This document shows, in pieces, positions 13,241-21,924 of a stretch of DNA of 41,767 nt. Source of the DNA: Corallococcus llansteffanensis (GTDB taxonomy: Bacteria; Myxococcota; Myxococcia; Myxococcales; Myxococcaceae); assembly GCF_003612055.1 (NCBI RefSeq), contig NZ_RAWB01000013.1, forward strand, positions 1 through 41,767, written 5' to 3'. Under the pieces are notes generated by a model, which was not told the DNA's origin, searched no databases, and worked only from the letters and a program-made list of their open reading frames with translations. A program made the translations under genes and the position numbers. Positions within the stretch are counted from its first letter, which is position 1. Each line of letters begins with the position of its first letter.

Positions 13241-16033
13241 TCACGCCGGGGCTTTGCCGCGGGCCCGGCGGTGCGCCGCGGGCCGCCTCGCGTAGGCCCC
13301 CAGCGCGTCCATCAGCTCCTCCGACATGCGCTCCGCGCTGGGATGCCAGGGCGTGGTGAAGCGCGCGTCCATGCTCGTCTGCCGGATGGTGGACAGCCAC
13401 TCGTGCACCACGCGTTCGGAGTAGCCCGCGCTCCGCGCCGCCTCGTGCAGCAGGGAGTACTCCCGGAGGAGGAAGGTGGAGAAGGTGATGGGGTCGTCCG
13501 CGCCCACCGCGATGGGCACCGGCGGCGGTGCTCCCTCCTCCGCGCGAGGCGGAAGCAGCCGCAGGATGGGGTGGTTGCGCAGGTCCAGCAGGTTGCCGAT
13601 GAGCAGGTTGCTGGAGGGATTCACCTCCACGACTGTGCCCCGCGCTCCCACGTACCGGCGCAGCGCGTCCTGCGCCGACCGCAGCGCGGCCACCTCCGCG
13701 CCATCCAGGGGGATGTCCACCAGCTGCTGCCCGCGCCGGAACACGCGCTCGTCCTCCCGGTACGCCTCGATGAGCTCCTGGACGCGCCGGGGGTTGCGCA
13801 CCCGGATCCAGTCCAGCCGGCGGGAAGCCCGGCTGAAGGCGTCCAGCCCCACGCCCACCGCATCCTGTGCCAGGGGCGGACACCAGAGGTTGTGCAGCAC
13901 GTGGTGGGCCTCGGCCAGCACGTGTGGCGCGACACACCTGCCAAACACACCCTCGGACAGCTCGCGGATGAGGTTCTCCACCTGCTCAGGCCGTCCCGGT
14001 GGGGCCTCCGCGTTCAAGCCCGAGGGCAGCCGGTAGCTGCCGTACAGCCGCCACTCGAAGACCAGGTCCCACAGCCGCTCCTCGGCCGGCATCATCACCG
14101 CGCCCACGGACTCCGCCCACGTCCCGGGCTCCACGCCCAGCGAGGTGGCGTGTCCCAGCCGCCCGCCCCAGTGGTCCAGCAGGTAGTGCAGGCATTCGTA
14201 GATGCGGCGCAGCCCCTCCATGAGGTGCCGGTAGTCCTCGCCCACGTGGCCCGTCAGCCGCAGGGGTGGGGCGCCCCGGGCCGCCGGCCGGGCCGCGGCG
14301 CGGGCGGCCTCCCACCGCACGTAGCGGTACAGCGGCGCCAGCACCCACGTGGGCACGCTCAGCTCGTCCGACGCGACGTCCAGCCCCCGCACCAGCCAGA
14401 GCGACAGCGGCACCGCCCGCAGCAGCTCCACCAGCGCTTCCACCTGCGTCGACTGCGAGACGAAGTAGTCCGCGTAGCGGCCTCCCAGCCGGATCAGGCC
14501 CTCCGGAGCCGGCTCCGCGTACGTCCCCATGGCATGCGCGGGCGGCAGCCCCTCCCTCCAGTGGCGCTTGGGGTCGCGCGCCTTGAGCAGGTGCAGCACC
14601 AGGCCGAACTCCGGCTGGCGCCCGTCGCCCGTGCCCCTCCCCACGCGCTCCAGCACGCGCCGCCACGAGCGCGTCAGCCCCCACAGCTCCTCCGCCATGA
14701 GGATGGAGTCGTTCATGAGGCGGGTGCGCACCTCCAGGGCGGCGATGGGCTGCTCGCCCCCCGCCACCGAATAGGAGACCTCGGCGCGCACGGCGTGCAG
14801 GGGCCGCTTCATCGCGCCCAGGCGGTCGTAGAAGCGGATGAACCACTGGAGGCCCGCGGTCAGGGGCCGCTGCACGTAGGTGCGGTAGCTCAAGCAGCGC
14901 ACCCGTTGGACCTGCCAGAAGAGGCGGTTGAAGTGCGGGTCCGGCGTTCCGGCCTCTTCCTGCTGCCGCATCCGCCGCAGCCCGAAGCGCACCAGCCAGC
15001 GCTCCCCCGCGTTGGGCGCGTGCAGCCCCATCCGCAGGGCGATGGGGTCGCACCGTCGCCACACCTCCTCGAGGGTCTCGGGGAGCTCGGCGCCGCCGCG
15101 GGCCGCCAGCGGGTGGAGGTCCCCGTAGAGCTCGCGCAACTCGTCCAGCTCCGGCAGGACCTCGAGGCGGGCGCGCGAGAGCGCCTCCAGCGTCCGCGCG
15201 AGCACCCGGCGGCGCTGGGGCATCCAGACGGAGGACTCCCGCAGGCCCTGCACGAAGTCCAACAGGGGGCGCCTCCCATCTCGCAGGATGACCTCCGCCA
15301 GGACGCATCGGGCCACCGCGGCCGCCAGCAGCCAGCGAAGCATCGTCTCGCCGTCCCCGAAGAGGAGCCCCGGCCCCGACAGCAGGCGCGCATCCAGGGC
15401 CGGATCCGCGATGGCGGTCAGCAGCGAGGCCCACAGCAGCGGGAAGTCCATGCCCGCGTTGACGTGGTGGTGCACCTCCGTGACGCCCCGGTCCAGCAGG
15501 TGGCGCATCAGCAGGGGCGGTTCGATGTCCACCCGCGTGGGCGGCGGCTCCACCGGCACCGCCGACATCAACAGGTCCTCCGGCATGGCGAAGGTGAGCC
15601 AGCGGTAGTGCGTGAGCGCGTCCACCGACCCGGCCTCCGTGTCCTGGGCGACGACGGTGACCCCTGGCCGGCGCTCCAGGTGGGTGTCCGCCAGGTGCAG
15701 GAGGTAGCCGGCCATGGACACCCGCCGCGGCGGATCCCTCTGGCCGCGGATGTGCCGGCGCGAGTCGAACCAGAACACGTCCCGCACCGCGATGAGGCGG
15801 TCCAGCGACCAGCCGCTGGCGTGCTCCGACAGGGTCTTCTCGCAGTCGCGCCACAGCGCCCGCGTGGCGCCCGCGTCCGGCCCTTCCAGCGAGGGCACCA
15901 GCTCCGTCAGCGCCTCCTGGAAGGCCCGGAGGCTGGTCAGCGGGAAGCTGGCCACCTCGGCGCGCACGTAGGCCTCCGGCACGCGGCGGGGGGCGATGTT
16001 GCCCTGGGCATTGCGCGGTCCGTCAGTGGTCAT
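13241..16033 (-). CDS. rdrB: RADAR adenosine deaminase RdrB
   Basis: Protein of 930 aa with every active-site element of the adenosine deaminase fold, spread over a very long chain: EVHHHVNAG (His188/His190, zinc), LTGHVGED (His596, Glu599; HAGE-like), GRLGHATSLG (His628), VEVNPSSN (803-809; E.CP.SN-like) and VGADDP (Asp846/Asp847). Ordinary deaminases are about 340 aa; the large insertions between motifs are what RdrB of the RADAR phage-defence system shows. RdrB deaminates adenosine in RNA and/or free nucleotides on infection, working with RdrA. The start ATG lies inside the last codons of rdrA (11-bp overlap), so translation is coupled. The frame is open upstream of the ATG, but that part is antisense-like noise within rdrA. 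Confidence 0.88.
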   Translation of the reverse strand: MTTDGPRNAQGNIAPRRVPEAYVRAEVASFPLTSLRAFQEALTELVPSLEGPDAGATRALWRDCEKTLSEHASGWSLDRLIAVRDVFWFDSRRHIRGQRDPPRRVSMAGYLLHLADTHLERRPGVTVVAQDTEAGSVDALTHYRWLTFAMPEDLLMSAVPVEPPPTRVDIEPPLLMRHLLDRGVTEVHHHVNAGMDFPLLWASLLTAIADPALDARLLSGPGLLFGDGETMLRWLLAAAVARCVLAEVILRDGRRPLLDFVQGLRESSVWMPQRRRVLARTLEALSRARLEVLPELDELRELYGDLHPLAARGGAELPETLEEVWRRCDPIALRMGLHAPNAGERWLVRFGLRRMRQQEEAGTPDPHFNRLFWQVQRVRCLSYRTYVQRPLTAGLQWFIRFYDRLGAMKRPLHAVRAEVSYSVAGGEQPIAALEVRTRLMNDSILMAEELWGLTRSWRRVLERVGRGTGDGRQPEFGLVLHLLKARDPKRHWREGLPPAHAMGTYAEPAPEGLIRLGGRYADYFVSQSTQVEALVELLRAVPLSLWLVRGLDVASDELSVPTWVLAPLYRYVRWEAARAAARPAARGAPPLRLTGHVGEDYRHLMEGLRRIYECLHYLLDHWGGRLGHATSLGVEPGTWAESVGAVMMPAEERLWDLVFEWRLYGSYRLPSGLNAEAPPGRPEQVENLIRELSEGVFGRCVAPHVLAEAHHVLHNLWCPPLAQDAVGVGLDAFSRASRRLDWIRVRNPRRVQELIEAYREDERVFRRGQQLVDIPLDGAEVAALRSAQDALRRYVGARGTVVEVNPSSNLLIGNLLDLRNHPILRLLPPRAEEGAPPPVPIAVGADDPITFSTFLLREYSLLHEAARSAGYSERVVHEWLSTIRQTSMDARFTTPWHPSAERMSEELMDALGAYARRPAAHRRARGKAPA

Positions 16034-18704
16034 GGCTGGCGCCACCCTGGAGGTGCTCCAGGGGGTCGCCCTCCCGGTCCACGGCCTGGAACCACGTCCG
16101 CACCACGGCGTCGAGCCAGTCGTAGTACAGGCCCGTGTCCCGGCCCTCGTCCTTCCCAAGGTGGCGGCGGAGCGCCTCGGACGCGCCGGAGCGCCCCACC
16201 GCGGCGCGCACCATCTGTTCACGGAGCCGCGTCCGCCGGGGCCCATGGTGGCTCCAGTACGCCACCAGCTCGTCCCAGGCCTTGTTCGCTCCCGCGTCCC
16301 CCGACGGCCAGTGCAGCAGCTCGCTGGGGGCGGGGGCCGGCGCGAACTCCGGCCGCACCAGCAGGGGCAGCGCGTTCTGGAGCCACACCCGGGCCGTCCA
16401 CAGCCGGTCGGACCCCACGCTGTAGGTCCGGATGTCCTCCAAGAGCTTCGCCACCGTGTCGCGCACCCGCTGCTCGTAGGGCGCCAGCACGGTGGCGCGC
16501 CCCCTTGCCTGGACCACCGACTCCATCCCCTGGTGCGCGTCGCCCCAGTCCCATCCGCCCAGCTCCCGGCCCGACACCGAGCAGATGTTCTCCACCCAGG
16601 CCGCCAGGATGAAGCGGTGGTGGGCGCTGACCTTCAGGCGCGAGTCCCGCATGTTGTCGACCTTGAAGAACCCGTCCGCCGTCCTCTTCAGGAACGCCTT
16701 CCACTGCGCGGTGAAGATGGCGAACTCGACGAAGGTCTTCCAGGTGGGAAGGCTCCACCAGCACTCGAGTTGGACGAGCGGCTCGGGGTGCGCGGTGGAG
16801 TCCACCCACAGCTCGTGCATCGTCACGACCAGCTCGGGGCTCATCTCGAAGGGCGTCACGTCCGGGTTCAGCACCCGGGGCGGCTCGAAGAGCATCAGCA
16901 CGTCGTGCAGCAGCATGAGCCAGCCGGCCACGTTGCCGGGCAGGGGCACGCTGGGGCCCTCCCGGTCCACGTCACCCAGCATCAGCACCACGTCGTGGAA
17001 GTGCCGCAGGTGCAGCTCGCTGATGAGCACCCGTTCGTTCGCCTCCGCGCCGCCGTTGCCCTCCCGCTCCGGTCGCGGCCACTCCAGGACGTCCGACAGG
17101 GTGGTCCGCTTGGAGCGGCGCACCGGCTTGCCCGTCAGGTCCAGGAAGATGAGCCCCTGGTCGTCATACCGGAGGATCCGGTTGAGCAACTGCTGGCTCG
17201 CCCAGGCCGGCAGATCGCTTTCATCAATGGCGTTGCGCAGCATCTCCGTGGCCACCCGGACGGTCTGCTCCCCCTCCGAGACGGCGGCCTCCTCGGAGGA
17301 GGCGTGGGTGCCCTGGAGCTCGCGCCGGGCGGCGTGCCAGAGGTCCTGCAGGGTGCGCGCCGGCAGGCTGAGGGCGAGCTTGCCCGCGTGGGTGAGGATG
17401 ACCTTGCGCTGGGGCGCGTCCCGCCCCTGCCGCAGGGCCTCGCGGTAGGTCGTCTTCACCGCGTCGGAGAGCCGGGGCTCCAGGTTGAGGAGGTCCGCGA
17501 AGGAGGCCAGCACCTGCGTCCTCTCCCGCTTCGGGGGCAAGGGCAGCCGGAGCTGCTCCAGGAGACTGCCCAGCGTCAGCCGTGCGTCCTCCGGTTCCAC
17601 CCCCTGGGGGCAGAAGTCCCACGCCTTGTAGGGATCCACGGGCCCCAGGTCGATGCGGTAGCTGGGCGGCAGCGCGCGGCGCAGGGTGGTGGCCGACTGG
17701 CGCCGGGCGATGGAGAGCGTCTCGTCCTGGCCCGCGGTCCCGATGCCCGCCTGCCCGGAGAGGATGAGCTCCTTCTGGAAGGAGCGCTCCATGAAGAGCT
17801 GGAACTCCTGGTGGCCCGCGGCCAGCACGAACCAGAGCCGGGGGCTGGCCACCATGCGGGTGAGCTTCACGATGTTGTGGAGGTGTTCGATGCTGCGGTC
17901 CACGTTGTCGATGGGCAGGACGAGGATGACCTGCTCGCCCTGGGCGGTGCCGAAGCGGGGCAGGGACAGCGTCTTCGCCACATCCTCCATGGCCCGCGTG
18001 AAGCGCGGCTGGAAGGTGGCGTAGATCTCCGCGGCCTTGATCTGCTGCTCCGCGCGCGCTCGCGTGTCGAGCGTCGACGCGCTGTCCTCCCACATGAACG
18101 AGGCATCCCGGATGAGGTGATCCAGCTTTCCCCAGGCCTCTTCCGCGCTCTCCTCGAGGATGGAGGAGGACCACCTGCCGTGCCCGGTGCTCGGGGACGT
18201 GTCCTCCTGGGGCGCGTCCAGGGCGGCGCGCACGCGCACCAGCAGGGTGGCCAGGAGGTTGGCCCCCGGGGGAACCGGTTCCAGGTCGAGCGGCTCCAGC
18301 CACACGACGCGCCCCTCGATGCGTTCGAGTGTCGTGCCCAGGTCCCGCCGCATCGCCTCCCTCCCCGACGCCAGCGCCTCGCGGGTCCCTGCCTCCAGGT
18401 GCCCTCCCGGCTTCAGCCCGAGGAAGGCCCTCCAGTTGCGCAAGGCCTGGACGGCGCTGAGCAGGACGGTGGTCTTCCCCGAGCCCCGTGGGCCGGAGAT
18501 GAGCAGGCTGGTGGAGAGGTGCTCGTCCCGGCTCCCCCTCATGTCCAGGCTGCTTCCGCAAGCGGCCTCCAGCCAGGACAGCAACTCGTACAGCCCCCGC
18601 TGCGTGGGCTCCAGCAGGTCGTCCCAGGGGAAGGCCCTGGCTTCGGGAAAGGGCGTGGGCACGTAGTGGCGCGTCTCGTCCGTGCGGCCCGGTTTCGTGT
18701 CCAT
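16023..18704 (-). CDS. rdrA: RADAR ATPase RdrA
   Basis: Protein of 893 aa. Near the N-terminus LLISGPRGSGKTTVLL gives a Walker A P-loop at residues 71-78; VILVLPIDNVDRS (259-271) is the Walker B with acidic residues, and WFVLAAGHQEF follows as a sensor-like strand. The rest is a large helical region without known motifs. Size, P-loop position and tight coupling to rdrB match RdrA, the AAA+-like ATPase of RADAR, which in studied systems forms rings and docks on RdrB cages. No SD is seen; TATCCT (18710-18715) ends five bases before the ATG, which could give a leaderless transcript. A 78-bp gap separates it from the upstream hydrolase gene on the same strand. Confidence 0.87.
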   Translation of the reverse strand: MDTKPGRTDETRHYVPTPFPEARAFPWDDLLEPTQRGLYELLSWLEAACGSSLDMRGSRDEHLSTSLLISGPRGSGKTTVLLSAVQALRNWRAFLGLKPGGHLEAGTREALASGREAMRRDLGTTLERIEGRVVWLEPLDLEPVPPGANLLATLLVRVRAALDAPQEDTSPSTGHGRWSSSILEESAEEAWGKLDHLIRDASFMWEDSASTLDTRARAEQQIKAAEIYATFQPRFTRAMEDVAKTLSLPRFGTAQGEQVILVLPIDNVDRSIEHLHNIVKLTRMVASPRLWFVLAAGHQEFQLFMERSFQKELILSGQAGIGTAGQDETLSIARRQSATTLRRALPPSYRIDLGPVDPYKAWDFCPQGVEPEDARLTLGSLLEQLRLPLPPKRERTQVLASFADLLNLEPRLSDAVKTTYREALRQGRDAPQRKVILTHAGKLALSLPARTLQDLWHAARRELQGTHASSEEAAVSEGEQTVRVATEMLRNAIDESDLPAWASQQLLNRILRYDDQGLIFLDLTGKPVRRSKRTTLSDVLEWPRPEREGNGGAEANERVLISELHLRHFHDVVLMLGDVDREGPSVPLPGNVAGWLMLLHDVLMLFEPPRVLNPDVTPFEMSPELVVTMHELWVDSTAHPEPLVQLECWWSLPTWKTFVEFAIFTAQWKAFLKRTADGFFKVDNMRDSRLKVSAHHRFILAAWVENICSVSGRELGGWDWGDAHQGMESVVQARGRATVLAPYEQRVRDTVAKLLEDIRTYSVGSDRLWTARVWLQNALPLLVRPEFAPAPAPSELLHWPSGDAGANKAWDELVAYWSHHGPRRTRLREQMVRAAVGRSGASEALRRHLGKDEGRDTGLYYDWLDAVVRTWFQAVDREGDPLEHLQGGASHDH

Positions 18705-18782
18705 GGAAGAGGATAGGGAGCCAGGGCCGGGACGCGCATCACCCTGGAGGCGGCTCGCAGGTCCGCCCTGGCGCGTACCCGG

Positions 18783-19922
18783 TCAGGCGGGGGGCCTGCC
18801 CACCGTGAAGTCGAGCACCCGCTCCCAGACCGCGTGGAAGTCCTTCTCCTGGAAGCGGGAGCCTGACTTCAGCCAGCTGATGTATTTCTCGGGCTCGTCG
18901 AAGTGGCCCAGGACGTCCAGGTGGTCGGCTTTCGCGACGTGGACCATCTGTCCCCAGACCTGCGAGCGGCTGGGGACGATGCCGTCGCTCCACGACTCGA
19001 ACTTCCCGCCGAAGGCGTCCTGGAGGGCCTGGGTCTGCGCCGGCGTGCGCTCGGGAATCCTCAGCTCCGCGGAGAGGGGCGCGCTCCTGCCATACAGGAA
19101 GCAGAAGATGGCGTAGAGGAACGAGTCCGGCGGCAACAGCATGCGGGGGGACAGGCGGCGGAGCAGGCTGGGCGGCGGCGCGCCCGTGACGACGCTGCCG
19201 TAGCGCACGCCCTCCCGGTCCGCTGTGTTCGCGTTGAAGGCCTGCGCGCTGACCGGCATGAGGTCGCGGATCAACGTCTGGTCTTCTCCCACCTGGCTGA
19301 AGAACCGGATGAGCTCCTCGCGCTCGCTGTCGGAGAGGTCCGCCGTCAGCCGGGCGATCTGATTGAAGAGGTTGGGCGGGAGCTCCGCCCGCTCGCCCAG
19401 CAGGACGAGCCGGTAGCACGCCTGGAGCGCGGCGGCCCTGAAGGGCATCGCCTCGCGGTGCAGGGTGAGGAAGGTGAAGAGCCACAGGTAGCGCAGCAGC
19501 GTCTTGCCCAGGTCGCCCTGGTGGAAGAAGGTCGCCAGCGGTGTGCCGTGATGCGGGGTGGCGATCGTCACCACCGAGCGCACGCGCTTCACGAAGGCCG
19601 GAGCCTCCTGGGCCATGCGCGGTGAGACGACGCTCCGCGCATCCAGCCCGCCCGTGGAGTGCCCGACGAGGTGGAGCGCCGCGTCGTCCTCGTTCGCGGT
19701 CCGGGCCATCTCCCGGAACACGTCGCGCGCCCGCGCCTCGAGCCCGGAGGTGGGGGAGGAGGCCACGGCATGCACCTGTGCGTCGATGCCGCGCTCCTTG
19801 AGCCGCTGCTGGAGCAACCCGGGGACGTGCTGGAAGTAGGCGATGCGCTCCGTTTCCTTGTCACCCATCTGGGTGAAGCCGAAGAAACCGGGGACCAGAT
19901 AGACGCGGTGCCTTGTGGCCAT
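18783..19922 (-). CDS. lipase-like alpha/beta hydrolase
   Basis: Protein of 379 aa. It begins directly with the first hydrolase strand (VYLVPGFFGFT), has the nucleophile elbow GHSTGG (Ser89), the lipase hallmark TPHHGTPLA, and a C-terminal SDGIVPSRSQVWG...KADHLDVLGHF that supplies the acid and His. It resembles triacylglycerol lipase/PGAP1-like esterases acting on lipids or acyl esters. No signal peptide, so probably cytosolic. It lies directly upstream of rdrA on the same strand (78 bp), so it could be co-transcribed with RADAR, but such hydrolases are also common unlinked in myxobacteria. No SD; a TAGACT -10-like box ends six bases before the ATG. Confidence 0.83.
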   Translation of the reverse strand: MATRHRVYLVPGFFGFTQMGDKETERIAYFQHVPGLLQQRLKERGIDAQVHAVASSPTSGLEARARDVFREMARTANEDDAALHLVGHSTGGLDARSVVSPRMAQEAPAFVKRVRSVVTIATPHHGTPLATFFHQGDLGKTLLRYLWLFTFLTLHREAMPFRAAALQACYRLVLLGERAELPPNLFNQIARLTADLSDSEREELIRFFSQVGEDQTLIRDLMPVSAQAFNANTADREGVRYGSVVTGAPPPSLLRRLSPRMLLPPDSFLYAIFCFLYGRSAPLSAELRIPERTPAQTQALQDAFGGKFESWSDGIVPSRSQVWGQMVHVAKADHLDVLGHFDEPEKYISWLKSGSRFQEKDFHAVWERVLDFTVGRPPA

Positions 19923-19928
19923 GGGGCA

Positions 19929-19934
19929 AGTCTA
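19929..19934 (-). promoter_or_regulatory. -10-like box giving a leaderless transcript
   Basis: TAGACT on the minus strand ends six bases before the hydrolase ATG (19922) and there is no Shine-Dalgarno. Transcription starting 6-7 bases after this box would begin at or next to the start codon. The -35 match (TTCGAC region) is weak. Confidence 0.35.
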
Positions 19935-20034
19935 GCGTCTGGGGAAAACGTCGAAGGGGGTGAGGAGGAATGGGCCCGGGCTCCGTTGAGGACAGAACCC
20001 ATACCCAGACCCCAGGCGGGGGGAGACCAGGACC

Positions 20035-20898
20035 ATGAGACTCCGGAAGCAAACGAAGCAGTGGACGGGCGCGGCGCTCGCGGGGGCACTGCTGCTGCCA
20101 GCGGCGGCGCTGGCGAACGAGGCGCACGTCTATGGCATCGCCAGCTTTGGCGGCGCGGGGCAGTGCAATGCCGACTCGCACTCCGTGCACACGAAGACGG
20201 CGCAGGTGGTGGCGGACTACTTCACCGCGCTCAAGAGCGCCGGACAATGGACCGACGTGCGCACGCTCAACAACGCGAGCGCGCGCACGGACCTCTGGAC
20301 CGACGCGGCGAAGGGGGCGGCGGTGGACGCGAAGGACACCCAGCTCAACGCGGGCGTGGACGACGCGGACGTCCTCTTCGTGCACACCCATGGTGGACAC
20401 AACGAGACGTACAACCGGAGCTGGTTGGTGATGGGGAGCAACGTGGACTCGTGTGAAGCCATCACGGACGTCCACATGCGCCTGGGCAACGGGAAGCTGG
20501 ACATCGCCGTCGTGAAGGCCTGCCAGTCCGGCAACATCGAGGTCTGGGAGCAGGGCGGCTACAAGCAGCTCGTGACGAGCAGCAGTGGCTTCAGCGTCTG
20601 GAATGCCTTCCACGGCGACTCGTCGTGCGGCAACTTCGTCAAGCGCTACCTGGACAGCTACACGGCGAACTCGAAGAACGACGGCGTGGGCGAGAACTGG
20701 ATCGACGAGGCCTACGACTGGGGCGTCTTCAAGGACGACTGCCCGGTGTCCATCGTCTTCGGTGAGACCAAGGCGCTGCGCAAGTCCATGTTCGAGGCCG
20801 GTGGCTGGAAGGACCGGAAGAACACCGGCAGCAAGACCGGCTCCACCTACTTCTTCGTGGGGGGCTGCAACCCCGACAGCGGCCGCAGTCTGCCCTGA
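20035..20898 (+). CDS. secreted caspase-like (clan CD) protein, DUF6345-like
   Basis: Protein of 287 aa. Residues 1-27 form a signal peptide (GALLLPAAALA, then NEA), so it is exported. Two hydrophobic strands end in catalytic-looking residues: VLFVHTHGGHNE (His119-Gly120) and IAVVKACQSGN (Cys163). This His-Gly then Cys arrangement is that of the caspase-like fold (gingipain, metacaspase, CHAT). Further Cys residues (44, 140, 198) may form disulfides outside the cell. It most likely acts as an extracytoplasmic cysteine peptidase; activity is inferred from motifs only. A lipoprotein gene follows after 45 bp on the same strand, likely in one operon. Confidence 0.72.
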   Translation: MRLRKQTKQWTGAALAGALLLPAAALANEAHVYGIASFGGAGQCNADSHSVHTKTAQVVADYFTALKSAGQWTDVRTLNNASARTDLWTDAAKGAAVDAKDTQLNAGVDDADVLFVHTHGGHNETYNRSWLVMGSNVDSCEAITDVHMRLGNGKLDIAVVKACQSGNIEVWEQGGYKQLVTSSSGFSVWNAFHGDSSCGNFVKRYLDSYTANSKNDGVGENWIDEAYDWGVFKDDCPVSIVFGETKALRKSMFEAGGWKDRKNTGSKTGSTYFFVGGCNPDSGRSLP

Positions 20899-20943
20899 GC
20901 CCAGCCGCTCCCCACACCACCGAACCCCAGAGAAAGAAACGCC

Positions 20944-21843
20944 ATGAAGACACCCTTCCTCCGACTCCTGACCGCCCTCCCGCTTACCGTCGCCATCGGC
21001 TGCGACAGTGGGCCGCCTCCCGCCCCCGTGGACAATGCCACGCAGCTCGAGCGCGCCGCGAAGGCGATGGCCACCGGCTTCACCTTCGACTCCACTGCGA
21101 TTGCCACGCCTCCCACCGGGCCGCTGCCCACCGAGCTGCTCCCGCGCACCGCGTTCGACCCCGCGGTGCTGCAGGGTGCGCTGATCGGGACGACCGAACG
21201 CTTCACCCTGGTGGGAGGGGCGGGGATCCGCCGCGACCTGGAGTCCGCGTCCTGGAAGCTCGAGGCCGACCCCAGCGCCGGTCGTGTGCTGGTGCTGAGC
21301 AAGACCGAGAGCGGCCCGGCGACGACGCAGGAGCCCGCGCTGTTGCAGCGCAATGCCATCGCCCGGCTCCAGCGCTGGGGCATCCCCACGGCGGAGCTGG
21401 GGCCGGTGCGGCAGGTGCAGTCCTTCCACCAGAGCGAGGAGGGTGGCACCGTCGGGACCCCTGAGCTGCACCGCCACAAGACCTTCGTGCTGCGCGCGAT
21501 CAATGGCATTCGCGTGGAGGGCCACCGCGCGGTGGTGACGCACGGGGTGGATGGCGGCTTCCAGCGGGCGCTGGTCAACTGGCCGCCGCTGGCCCGTCAG
21601 GGCCACCTGCTGCGCACGCGGCTGACCACGGCGGAGATCGAGCAGCGCGCCCGCGAGGCGCTGCTGGCCGAGGGCGAGACGGCGGGGCCCGTGCGCCTCT
21701 TCTGGAAGTACGTGCCCACGCAGCTCAGCACCGGAGAGCAGGCGTTGACGCTCCAGGTGAGCGCCGCGATGCCCTCGCTCACCGGCGAGAGCAGCACCGA
21801 GGAGCCGCGCGTGATCGACGTGGACGTGAGCGCCGTACCGTAA
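20944..21843 (+). CDS. outer-surface lipoprotein of unknown function
   Basis: Protein of 299 aa with a lipoprotein signal (LTALPLTVAIGCDSG; lipidation Cys at residue 20, followed by Asp-Ser). The body is not recognised; it has a helix predicted near 35-45, then beta-rich segments and a His-rich stretch (ELHRHKTFVLRAINGIRVEGHRAVVTHG) that resembles a fungalysin/PepSY-like propeptide or inhibitor layout. It follows the caspase-like gene by 45 bp, so one possibility is that it is an inhibitor, chaperone or receptor for that protein; this is inference from position only. Confidence 0.75.
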   Translation: MKTPFLRLLTALPLTVAIGCDSGPPPAPVDNATQLERAAKAMATGFTFDSTAIATPPTGPLPTELLPRTAFDPAVLQGALIGTTERFTLVGGAGIRRDLESASWKLEADPSAGRVLVLSKTESGPATTQEPALLQRNAIARLQRWGIPTAELGPVRQVQSFHQSEEGGTVGTPELHRHKTFVLRAINGIRVEGHRAVVTHGVDGGFQRALVNWPPLARQGHLLRTRLTTAEIEQRAREALLAEGETAGPVRLFWKYVPTQLSTGEQALTLQVSAAMPSLTGESSTEEPRVIDVDVSAVP

Positions 21844-21924
21844 GGCCCTTGCCGGGGCCCTGCCTTGACGGTGGGGCCCTGGCGTCTGGAACGCGCTGGC
21901 TTGTGGGTTAGGCTGTGAAGCCTC

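Noticed and set aside
13241-16033. Housekeeping adenosine deaminase or AMP deaminase
   Set aside because: The 930-aa length with large insertions and overlap with a large ATPase fits RdrB, not the 340-aa purine-salvage enzyme; no allosteric AMP-deaminase N-terminus is seen.
13271-18716. Two very long plus-strand open frames (13271-16612 and 15996-18716) opposite the RADAR genes
   Set aside because: Their translations are low-complexity, Arg/His/Gly/Pro-rich and lack motifs, which is usual for antisense frames of high-GC genes; the minus strand carries clear enzyme motifs.
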